Of a DNA stretch of 6,637 nt, positions 1 to 5,125 are shown piece after piece. The DNA is from Anaerolineae bacterium. Its GTDB lineage: Bacteria > Chloroflexota > Anaerolineae > Anaerolineales > Villigracilaceae. Position numbers and translations under genes: made by a program. The notes below the pieces were generated by a model, which was given only the letters and a program-made list of their open reading frames with translations, searched no databases and was not told the DNA's origin. Location: NCBI GenBank assembly GCA_003484265.1, contig DNDO01000077.1, positions 266 through 6,902 on the forward strand, in the 5' to 3' direction. Numbering within the stretch: position 1 is the stretch's first letter; each line of letters opens with the position of its first letter.

Positions 1-79
1 CCACATCTAGAGCTTCCCGTCCTTTGCTCAGCAAACCATCTGCGCGGCGGGAAGGAATGTAGTAAAGGTATTAAAGCAG
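1..79 (-). pseudogene. VOC/glyoxalase gene fragment, copy 1 (runs off the window edge)
   Basis: Read on the minus strand this stretch encodes a decayed piece ending in ADGLLSKGREALDV, which matches the linker between the two VOC domains of the intact protein at 2912-3826 (DGSWSNGREALDLD). An in-frame TAA (from a CAA Gln codon in the other copy) interrupts it at 71-73. It is 74/79 identical to bases 544-622. All five differences change the encoded residue, as expected for DNA no longer under protein-level selection. The fragment begins at the window edge, so more of it may lie upstream. It is seen as homologous by eye only; no alignment score was computed. Confidence 0.6.
1..79. repeat. direct repeat, copy 1 (partner 544-622)
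   Basis: Bases 1-79 align without gaps to 544-622 with five mismatches (window positions 23, 33, 61, 64 and 73). Similarity stops abruptly after base 79. The two copies are in the same orientation, 543 bp apart, and bracket the DUF1059 gene. They are both remnants of the same VOC gene type, so this is a segmental duplication rather than an insertion-sequence end; no transposase is visible nearby. Confidence 0.85.
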
Positions 80-99
80 TAAGGTCTACTCCATTAAAT

Positions 100-131
100 A
101 AAAAACTCCGGGGTTAGTTCGGAGTTTTTTT
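100..131 (-). terminator. Rho-independent terminator of the DUF1059 gene (bidirectional shape)
   Basis: A perfect inverted repeat, AAAAACTCCG at 101-110 and CGGAGTTTTT at 120-129, encloses a 9-nt loop; the A100-T130 pair extends it. On the minus strand the stem ends in a T-rich run and lies 18 bp past the DUF1059 stop codon. The flanking A and T tracts mean it could also stop transcription coming from the plus strand. Confidence 0.85.
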
Positions 132-148
132 GATTTGTAATCGTCAGA

Positions 149-340
149 TTAAGCCGGCTGGATTGATGCTTCCAGTTTTTGACCGAATTCTGCCATTTGT
201 TCTTCGCTCATACCTTTCATCATATCGGCATGTACAACATTGCCATGTTCCATCGCTTTCTTGATGGCTTCTTCTTTTGTGGCACCAGTTGCTTCAAAAT
301 CGCAATCCAAGCCGAGGTTCTTACAAGCAAACTTTTCCAT
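149..340 (-). CDS. DUF1059 family small protein
   Basis: The product is 63 aa, a usual size for this family. The N-terminus MEKFACKNLGLDCDF, followed by an acidic/hydrophobic EATGATKEEAIKKAMEH segment, is the DUF1059 signature, with the two family Cys residues at 6 and 13. No signal peptide or membrane segment is seen, so it is probably cytoplasmic. The function of the family is not established; the paired Cys could bind metal or be redox active, which is inference. The ATG at 338-340 is preceded at 6-nt spacing by a strong AAAGGAG ribosome binding site (347-353). The gene stands alone, with its own promoter (385-413) and terminator (100-131), between two decayed VOC gene fragments. It looks intact and under selection while its surroundings are degrading. 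Confidence 0.88.
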   Translation of the reverse strand: MEKFACKNLGLDCDFEATGATKEEAIKKAMEHGNVVHADMMKGMSEEQMAEFGQKLEASIQPA

Positions 341-384
341 TTTATTCTCCTTTCAAAGAAATTACAGGAACAACGTAGATATTT

Positions 385-413
385 ATAATAACAGCTAAAA
401 ATCATGGTTGGAA
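385..413 (-). promoter_or_regulatory. probable sigma-70 promoter of the DUF1059 gene
   Basis: On the minus strand, -10 TATTAT (385-390) is preceded by TGT, giving an extended -10 (TGn). A weak -35 TTCCAA (408-413) lies at the ideal 17-bp spacing. Transcription would start about 35-40 nt before the start codon. The -35 matches consensus at only 3 of 6 positions, so the call rests mainly on the extended -10. Confidence 0.4.
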
Positions 414-622
414 TTAGCGTATCTTAAGAGTTTTTCTTGTTTGGACTCCATGGTGTTTTGACTCAGTCAGGACCACGCCATTCTGTAACGGATCGTGCAT
501 AATCAAACCACCCCGGTCTGATTCGATGGGATGCCTGCCTTATCCACATCTAGAGCTTCCCGTCCGTTGCTCAGCGAACCATCTGCGCGGCGGGAAGGAA
601 TGTGGTGAAGGTATTGAAGCAG
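414..622 (-). pseudogene. VOC/glyoxalase gene remnant, copy 2 (internally deleted and frameshifted)
   Basis: Read on the minus strand from 622, the DNA encodes ADGSLSNGREALDVD, matching residues about 152-166 of the intact VOC protein at 2912-3826. It then jumps directly to KAGIPSNQTG, matching residues 276-286 (EAGIPSNETETG). About 110 residues, including nearly all of the C-terminal VOC domain, are therefore missing. Just after this, near 505-520, a small net insertion shifts the frame: the first frame stops at TGA, while the shifted frame continues as GLIMHDPLQNGVVLT, matching the intact C-terminus GLHLHDPSQNGVVLT. The shifted frame ends at TAA 414-416, but convincing similarity ends near 460. 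With two independent lesions this is a dead gene. It differs from the intact gene at many positions, so it is an old paralogue rather than a fresh copy. It fills most of the gene-free 341-732 stretch, which otherwise holds the DUF1059 promoter and the esterase leader. Confidence 0.75.
544..622. repeat. direct repeat, copy 2 (partner 1-79)
   Basis: This is the less decayed copy of the 79-bp repeat: the VOC linker frame stays open through it, whereas copy 1 has gained a stop codon. Identity with copy 1 is 74 of 79 bases with no gaps, and it ends sharply at 622/623. Confidence 0.85.
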
Positions 623-732
623 ATCAGTCATTCCACGGTGAACCAGGCAACGGATATGGTATAAGAAATGGGCATAGCAATCTAATCTATTTACAGGAGG
701 CATCGAGCATTTACTGGTAAAGGAGGCTCGCG

Positions 733-1734
733 ATGAAAAGGAAATTTATTTTGACGGGGGTTGTATTATTAATCGTATCTCTTGCCTGCACATCATCATC
801 AACAGGCATGACACCCACGGCAGTCAGCGAAGGCTCACAGACCATTACGACAGCCCAATCTTATTCAGAAACATCCCCACCAACTGATTCATTATCAATC
901 AACGATTCGGAGCAGTCACCACAGGAGCTTTTGAATCAGATCAGTGAGAAATCGAAAGGTGTACTGCTCGATGTCACCTACTGCACTGTGGATGGTGTTG
1001 AATTGAAAATGGATGTGTATTTTCCGATAAAACAATCGGGCAAGTCTCCGCTTGTCATTTATATTCACGGGGGCGGATGGAAAAGCGGTGACAAACACAG
1101 CCTTCAAGGATACATTGATGTTCCCACCCTGCTCGATGCGGGGTTTGCCATCGCGTTCCTAAATTATCGCCTCGCACCCGACCATCTTTTCCCATCCATG
1201 CTGGAGGACGTGAAGTGCGCCGTGCGATCCTTCCGCGCCAATGCGGATAAATACAGCATCGACCCTGACAAAATCGGCGCTTGGGGCTGGAGTGCCGGCG
1301 CTCATCTTTCCAGCATGCTGGCTCTCACGGATGCAAGTGAAGGTTTCGACGTTGGTGAATATGGTGATGAATCCAGCAGGATACAAGCAGTCGTTCTGCT
1401 CGCGAGTCCAGCGGACATGTCAATTGATTTTTCGCCAATTTTTATCGAAGCGAGAGACATTGCTTTCGTGGATTATGATCTGAAAAAAGCCAGCCCAATC
1501 ACTTATATCACGCCCGATGATCCCCCGTTTCTTATCCTGCAAGGGGATGAGGACCCGGTGGTGACACCTGACCAGGGTCAGATATTTTACGAAAGCCTGA
1601 TAACCTCTGGCGTGGAGGCGGAACTGATCGTCATCGAAAATGGAGATCACTCCTTTCTTAGGCCGAATCAATCTCCCATTCGTAAAGAATTGACCACGAT
1701 GATCGTTGATTTCTTTGTTAAGCATTTGAAATAA
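733..1734 (+). CDS. secreted lipoprotein alpha/beta-hydrolase (esterase/lipase, HGGG type)
   Basis: The product is 333 aa. A lipoprotein signal peptide occupies residues 1-19: MKRK, a hydrophobic core, and the lipobox SLAC with Cys19 as lipidation site. A Ser/Thr-rich linker of about 50 residues follows. The alpha/beta-hydrolase domain starts near residue 76. It has the oxyanion-hole motif HGGGW (112-116), nucleophile elbow GWSAG (185-189, Ser187), acid Asp274 in GDEDPVV and His306 in GDHSF, so the catalytic triad is complete. This arrangement belongs to the HGGG-containing esterases (hormone-sensitive-lipase / BD-FAE-like groups) that hydrolyse carboxylic esters; the natural substrate cannot be read from the sequence. 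It should be anchored on the outer face of the cytoplasmic membrane. The ATG at 733 has a strong AGGAGG (721-726) at 6-nt spacing. It lies 79 bp ahead of a second lipoprotein gene (DUF3179), which appears to have its own promoter. Confidence 0.9.
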   Translation: MKRKFILTGVVLLIVSLACTSSSTGMTPTAVSEGSQTITTAQSYSETSPPTDSLSINDSEQSPQELLNQISEKSKGVLLDVTYCTVDGVELKMDVYFPIKQSGKSPLVIYIHGGGWKSGDKHSLQGYIDVPTLLDAGFAIAFLNYRLAPDHLFPSMLEDVKCAVRSFRANADKYSIDPDKIGAWGWSAGAHLSSMLALTDASEGFDVGEYGDESSRIQAVVLLASPADMSIDFSPIFIEARDIAFVDYDLKKASPITYITPDDPPFLILQGDEDPVVTPDQGQIFYESLITSGVEAELIVIENGDHSFLRPNQSPIRKELTTMIVDFFVKHLK

Positions 1735-1751
1735 AAAGACTTTACAAATAT

Positions 1752-1780
1752 TTTACAGCGACGCAACCGCCTGTTTATAT
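1752..1780 (+). promoter_or_regulatory. possible sigma-70 promoter of the DUF3179 gene
   Basis: TTTACA (1752-1757) and TTATAT (1775-1780) are separated by 17 bp, and the -10 is preceded by TGT (1772-1774), an extended -10. An alternative -10, TATGAT (1778-1783), lies 20 bp from the same -35. No terminator is visible after the esterase stop at 1734, so read-through from the upstream gene is also possible. Confidence 0.4.
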
Positions 1781-1813
1781 GATTCGGGTATCCTTGATCC
1801 ATTGGAGGATGCC

Positions 1814-2908
1814 ATGAAGCGGATACTTATTTATTTTATTATTTTTCTATTTGCTGCAGGGTGTGGAAGCAGTCAGGTTGTTGAGACAGTCAACGCGACT
1901 GAAGCGACTTCAAGGGAGGTGACTGTCCTCGAAACGGATGCAGCGCCTACATCTGCGGTTGAAGCAAAGTTCGATCCTGCTTTCTATGCTGAGGGGGCAG
2001 GGAGCAATTTTGTTCCGTTGGATGATCCCGATTTTGTCAGCGCAACCGAAGTCACATACCTGGATGCCGATGAATATGTATTAGGCATCGTGATGAACGG
2101 TGAGGCGCGGGCATATCCTGTGCGAATGGCGGCATATCACCATATAATCAATGATTCGGTGGGCGGTGACCCGCTGTTGGTAACGTATTGAATTGTTTGC
2201 TCAAGTGGGATCAGTTTTGATCCCGTGGTGAACGATACCCATTATACTTTTCAGGTGGCAGGGGTATACAACGGGCTGTTCGTAATGGAAGACCGATTGA
2301 CAGGCTCGGTGTGGAGTCATTATGAAGGCAAGGTGCTGGAGGGTCCGTTGGCGGGGCAGGGGCTTGTGATGGATTATGTGCCGACAACACAAACCACATG
2401 GGAGGAGTGGCTAGCGTTGCACCCTGATACGCTGGTGTTGGACTTCAATACGGGTTTTGAACAGCGATACAGAGAAAATGTGGCGATCGGTAGGCGCGGA
2501 TTGAGCGAGCAATTTCTCGATACGATCATTAACATGGATACACGTCTGGATGAATTTGAGTTGGTGTTGGGGGTAGAAGCAGGCGGTGAGCATCGCGCGT
2601 ATATTTTGCAGGAGCTACCAAACAATAAAAGTGTGATCAACGATACGCTTGGTGGCGAATCGATTGCTATATTTTCGCAAAACTCAACCTATGCAACAGT
2701 TTTCTCAAGTGCGGTGAACGGACAATTGCTTACATTCTCCTCGGATGGTTCGAAGATAACGGACGATCTGGGAAATGTCTGGTCGTTGGATGGAAGATGC
2801 GAGAGCGGTCCGTTTGCGGGGGAAAGGTTGGTGTCAGGCTATGGATTTGTCAGCGAATGGTACGGCTGGGCGGCCTATCACCCTCAGACGACGATCTATG
2901 GGAGGTGA
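1814..2908 (+). CDS. DUF3179 lipoprotein with in-frame TGA at the conserved Cys: candidate selenoprotein
   Basis: Read through the TGA at 2189-2191, the product is 364 aa. A lipoprotein signal (lipobox FAAGC, Cys17) precedes a linker and then the DUF3179 core: LDDPDF (69-74), NGEARAYPVR (95-104), INDSVGGDPLLVTY (112-125), U126, I-V-C129, then VYNGLFVMEDR, GSVWSH, GPLAG, and TWEEW..HPDT. The family normally has VTYCxLC here, so the TGA replaces exactly the first Cys of a CxxC pair. The frame is intact on both sides (both halves are clear DUF3179) and no other lesion is present. A long hairpin begins right after the TGA (2192-2236). The second half (about 249-364) repeats the first (VLGVEAGGEHRAY, VINDTLGGE, VWSLDG, GPFAGE) but lacks the Cys pair. 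The ATG at 1814 is preferred over an in-frame TTG at 1802 because GGAGG (1803-1807) lies 6 nt before it. The stop (TGA) is 3 bp from the convergent VOC stop. DUF3179 has no established function. Alternatives are a nonsense mutation or sequencing error at 2191; a functional downstream restart (GTG 2225) is unlikely because no ribosome site precedes it and the signal peptide would be lost. Confidence 0.8.
2192..2236 (+). promoter_or_regulatory. SECIS-like mRNA hairpin directly after the in-frame UGA
   Basis: The upper stem is the perfect inverted repeat GGGATCA (2207-2213) / TGATCCC (2218-2224) around a GUUU loop (2214-2217), extended below by two G-U pairs (2205-2226, 2206-2225). After a 5'-side CAA bulge (2202-2204), a lower stem pairs 2192-2201 with 2227-2236 (six Watson-Crick and four G-U pairs), so the hairpin starts at the base following UGA. 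Known bacterial SECIS elements are hairpins of about 40 nt just 3' of UGA with a G-U in the apical loop and an unpaired bulge below the upper stem, recognised by SelB; this one has those elements in the expected place. It also encodes conserved protein residues, so base pairing could partly be chance. Folding was done by eye. Confidence 0.6.
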
Positions 2909-2911
2909 GGT

Positions 2912-3826
2912 TTATTTTGCAACGGTCAGGACGACGCCATTCTGAGATGGATCATGCAGATGCAGACCTGTTTCCGTCTCATTCGACGGAATGCCCGCTT
3001 CATCCACCCGGGCTATGACCTCATCGTACGCCCCTTGATTCGGCAACTCTATCGTGAAGTAACGCATACCTATTGCGTCAGGCGGGGGAGGCGGCGCGCC
3101 TTGTCCCTGCCAGGTGTTAAATCCAATATGATGGTGATACCCTCCTGCGGAGACGAATCCCATCTGAAATTCTTTTGCTACGCCCATGATATCAAACCCG
3201 AGGACGCCGTGATAGAAATCCACTGCCTCATCCACATCCCTCACATGCAAGTGCACGTGTCCGATGCGCGCTTCGGCCGGAATGGGCATATCCAATTTAT
3301 CCTCTTCAGTGAGCTGGCTGAACAAAGCATCGAGGTCCAACGCTTCACGCCCGTTGCTCCATGAACCGTCTTTGCGAAAGGTTTCAAATTTGCCATTCGA
3401 CATGGTCCATGTGCCGTCTTCGGGAGATTCCGCGTAGAGTTCGATGCCATTCCCTTCGAGGTCATCGAGATAGGTTGTCTTGGTCATGATGTGATCTGTC
3501 GGCGAGTTGGGGTATTTCAACGCGAACAAACGCGCCACCGCGATCGCCAACTGATGCTGATCCGGGAAAAGGTAAGCCACATGATACAAGCCAGTCACAC
3601 CGCGGTACTTTTTCAAGTTGAGTTCTTCGGTGAGTAACAACAGATCTGTGCCGCCGGAACCGAATCCTGCCGTGTTCCCATCACGCCAGTGGAGTTTGAA
3701 TCCCATTACCTTCGTATAAAACTCGATCTGATTATTTAGATTCGCAATGGTTAGGGATATCTGTCCGATCTTTGTTCGAGGGTGTATTGAAAATTCGGTT
3801 TTTGTTTCGTTCAGTGATTCTGCCAT
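2912..3826 (-). CDS. two-domain VOC family protein (CatE-like ring-cleavage dioxygenase / glyoxalase fold)
   Basis: The product is 304 aa with no signal peptide. Two VOC modules are visible: N-terminal, from IGQISLTI (20-27) to EGNGIELYAE (124-133) with His82 and Glu129; and C-terminal, from IGHVHLHV (188-195) to DPSQNGVVLT (292-301) with His190 and His231-233 in GGYHHHIGFNTW. The GGYHHHIG motif and overall length match the CatE/YfiE-type group (COG2514) related to catechol-2,3-dioxygenase, which is metal dependent; the substrate here is unknown. The first module has Gln where a metal His often sits, and the C-terminal module has no Glu at the NGxxL position. The latter also seems true of relatives as I remember them, so activity should not be assumed. 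The ribosome binding site is weak (only AGG before the ATG). It converges on DUF3179 with a 3-bp gap and no terminator between. Two dead relatives lie at 1-79 and 414-622. Confidence 0.87.
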   Translation of the reverse strand: MAESLNETKTEFSIHPRTKIGQISLTIANLNNQIEFYTKVMGFKLHWRDGNTAGFGSGGTDLLLLTEELNLKKYRGVTGLYHVAYLFPDQHQLAIAVARLFALKYPNSPTDHIMTKTTYLDDLEGNGIELYAESPEDGTWTMSNGKFETFRKDGSWSNGREALDLDALFSQLTEEDKLDMPIPAEARIGHVHLHVRDVDEAVDFYHGVLGFDIMGVAKEFQMGFVSAGGYHHHIGFNTWQGQGAPPPPPDAIGMRYFTIELPNQGAYDEVIARVDEAGIPSNETETGLHLHDPSQNGVVLTVAK

Positions 3827-3873
3827 GCCTGTTAGACAACCATTAAGTCATATGTCTTTCCCTGTTTGAAGAA

Positions 3874-3925
3874 GACTTCCGAAGTTTTCGCAAAGCATCC
3901 TGTAAGGGCTCAGAATTCGGAAGTC
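3874..3925 (-). terminator. 10-bp perfect inverted repeat after the DM13 gene, possible terminator or processing hairpin
   Basis: GACTTCCGAA (3874-3883) and TTCGGAAGTC (3916-3925) are perfect reverse complements separated by 32 nt. The repeat starts 7 bp past the DM13 stop codon on the minus strand and is followed by TTCTTC rather than a true T run. It occupies most of the 106-bp space before the VOC gene. The long loop and missing T tract make it a poor classical terminator; an RNA stability hairpin or a protein-binding site is possible. Confidence 0.35.
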
Positions 3926-3932
3926 AGCATGC

Positions 3933-4514
3933 TTACTGTCCCAATGCTGCTGCAATGAACGGAACTCTAAACGGCTGGCACCAGATCACAACGGACTGAA
4001 ACTGACTCAAATCCAGATCGGCGGGGATCACATAATTCTGGTCGCCGAGGTTGCCTTTGAGTTTCCCCAAATCAACCGAGCCTGGGATCTCAACCCCAAC
4101 CGAACTCGGCACTGGATTGATCGGCACAAGATACACGTGCAGGTCAGGACCATTATCCACTTCAAAATCCTGCAGGCGCAAAATGCGCGAGCCGTCGGCA
4201 AGTTGGTAGACGAGCGCCTCCCCGCCGCCGACATGGATGATGTCGTAGAACGAGCCTTGCAACAGCACGGACATTTCAATAGAAGGCATCGGCTCTTCCA
4301 TCATCGTATCGGGTTCAGCCATGGCAGTTGCCATCGCAGCAGTCGGCTCGGGCATGGGCATTGATTCCTCTGTCGAAACAGGAGCAGGCGCGGCGGGAAA
4401 TGATTCGTCCACTTCCACATTGATCCACAACGGGGACAGCAGATACCATCCAACAGGGATGGCGACGATCACGGCAATAACAATTCCAATGGTGATTAGG
4501 TTTTTACGATTCAT
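3933..4514 (-). CDS. membrane-anchored DM13 domain protein
   Basis: The product is 193 aa. A single hydrophobic segment (residues about 6-27) after MNRKN acts as signal anchor. A Pro/Met/Glu/Ala-rich low-complexity linker (about 38-78) follows, then a DM13 domain (about 82-193). Family marks are LQGSFYDIIHVGGGEALVY, LRLQDFEVDNGPDLHVYL, DLGKLKGNLGDQNY, IPADLDLS and SVVIWCQPF with the conserved Cys179. DM13 domains are extracytoplasmic and have been proposed, from association with DOMON domains, to take part in electron transfer through this Cys; that role is a family hypothesis. The domain should face the outside of the cytoplasmic membrane. The ATG (4512-4514) has an AAAGGAG site (4520-4526) at 5-nt spacing. 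It is transcribed divergently from the regulator at 4649 and may be co-transcribed with the VOC gene 106 bp downstream, although an inverted repeat lies between. I found no convincing promoter for it. Confidence 0.9.
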   Translation of the reverse strand: MNRKNLITIGIVIAVIVAIPVGWYLLSPLWINVEVDESFPAAPAPVSTEESMPMPEPTAAMATAMAEPDTMMEEPMPSIEMSVLLQGSFYDIIHVGGGEALVYQLADGSRILRLQDFEVDNGPDLHVYLVPINPVPSSVGVEIPGSVDLGKLKGNLGDQNYVIPADLDLSQFQSVVIWCQPFRVPFIAAALGQ

Positions 4515-4599
4515 AGTATCTCCTTTGTATTGGCTTCTTGATGATTTTCTTCACTCTCATATTACAAGGGATTGATTACGAAAGGATTAACTTCACCGT

Positions 4600-4627
4600 T
4601 TGACAGCCCCTTATTCTCGGTTATAAT
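4600..4627 (+). promoter_or_regulatory. near-consensus sigma-70 promoter of the regulator-epimerase operon
   Basis: TTGACA (4600-4605) and TATAAT (4622-4627) both match the consensus at all six positions with a 16-bp spacer. Transcription would start near 4634, giving a leader of only about 15 nt before the ATG at 4649. So strong a promoter, overlapped by a palindrome, is typical of a gene kept down by a repressor. Confidence 0.85.
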
Positions 4628-4641
4628 TCAGTCACTGAATT
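4625..4641. promoter_or_regulatory. 17-bp perfect palindrome over -10/start site: probable operator
   Basis: AATTCAGT (4625-4632) and ACTGAATT (4634-4641) are exact reverse complements around a single C. The site overlaps the last three bases of the -10 box and the predicted start point, where a bound dimer would block RNA polymerase. The adjacent gene encodes a winged-helix DNA-binding protein, so autorepression is the simplest reading. It could also fold as an mRNA 5' hairpin, but only if transcription starts upstream of it. Confidence 0.65.
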
Positions 4642-4648
4642 TTGAAAT

Positions 4649-5125
4649 ATGGAAACAACAAACGAAGAACTCCGCGAGTTAACCTTACTCGAAAAAATTG
4701 AGAACGACCCAGATGTCAATCAGTCCGTGCTTGCCACCCAGCTTGGCGTGGCTGTCGGAACGGTCAATTGGCATCTTAAGCGTCTAATCGCAAAGGGATA
4801 TGTCAAAGCCGCGCGCGCCGAGCGCAAGAAATTGCGTTATATCATCACACCCGAAGGCATCGCCCTGCGCGCCCGACTTGCGGTGGATTATGTTGAAAAA
4901 ACCTTCTCCATTTACCGCAAGACTCGTCAGCGCGTGAAGGAGCACCTTGCCAGAGTGAACGAAGCTGGTTTCGATCGTGTCCGCATTCTTGGAAAGGGCG
5001 ATGTGGTTGACATCTGCCGACTGACCTGTATCGAACAAGGCATTACTGTTGTCACGGATAAACACGTTCCCGTTTTGCAAGTGGATGGATTCAAAGTGCA
5101 ACTAAAAATGAAGGAAGCAGAATGA
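4649..5125 (+). CDS. winged-helix transcriptional regulator linked to sugar-nucleotide genes
   Basis: The product is 158 aa. Residues about 10-68 form a winged helix-turn-helix: helix 2 NQSVLATQLGV (24-34), recognition helix VGTVNWHLKRLIAKGYV (36-52), then the basic wing KAARAERKKLRYIITPEG. This resembles MarR/Lrp-like HTH_24 domains. A helical linker (72-105) leads to a C-terminal part (107-156) reading FDRVRILGKGDVVDI, with a Rossmann-like hydrophobic strand and GKG turn and two Cys (123, 127). It may be a small ligand-sensing domain; I infer this from pattern only. The last codons overlap the next gene (ATGA at 5122-5125), so regulator and epimerase are translationally coupled. No Shine-Dalgarno sequence precedes the ATG at 4649 and the leader is very short, suggesting weak translation. 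Likely role: autoregulated control of the epimerase/fucose-synthase operon. MarR-like regulators associated with exopolysaccharide loci are known in other phyla. Confidence 0.82.
   Translation: METTNEELRELTLLEKIENDPDVNQSVLATQLGVAVGTVNWHLKRLIAKGYVKAARAERKKLRYIITPEGIALRARLAVDYVEKTFSIYRKTRQRVKEHLARVNEAGFDRVRILGKGDVVDICRLTCIEQGITVVTDKHVPVLQVDGFKVQLKMKEAE

Noticed and set aside
660..665. TATAAG with upstream TGG as an extended -10 promoter for the esterase gene
   Set aside because: No acceptable -35 lies 15-19 bp upstream, so the support is too weak to list.
503..703. 66-codon minus-strand reading frame as a real small gene
   Set aside because: Its C-terminal half is recognisable as joined pieces of a VOC protein, ending at a frameshift; it is a pseudogene remnant.
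695..720. Second AGGAGG (695-700) followed by a tiny ATT-initiated leader peptide
   Set aside because: ATT starts are very rare and the frame would have only three codons; it may be a chance purine-rich run.
1420..1725. 101-codon minus-strand reading frame
   Set aside because: It lies wholly inside the esterase gene, which has a complete catalytic set; no ribosome site or recognisable motif.
2189..2191. Genome-wide recoding of TGA as a sense codon (Trp or Gly)
   Set aside because: TGA serves as the normal stop of the winged-helix gene (5123-5125) and of DUF3179 itself (2906-2908), and the position calls for Cys rather than Trp or Gly.
2225..2908. Separate gene starting at GTG 2225 for the second part of DUF3179
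   Set aside because: It has no ribosome binding site and no signal peptide, starts in the middle of the conserved family core, and is in the same frame as the upstream half. One gene read through TGA explains it better.
4784..5101. 105-codon minus-strand reading frame
   Set aside because: It is antisense to the winged-helix regulator and has no family resemblance; a shadow of coding periodicity.
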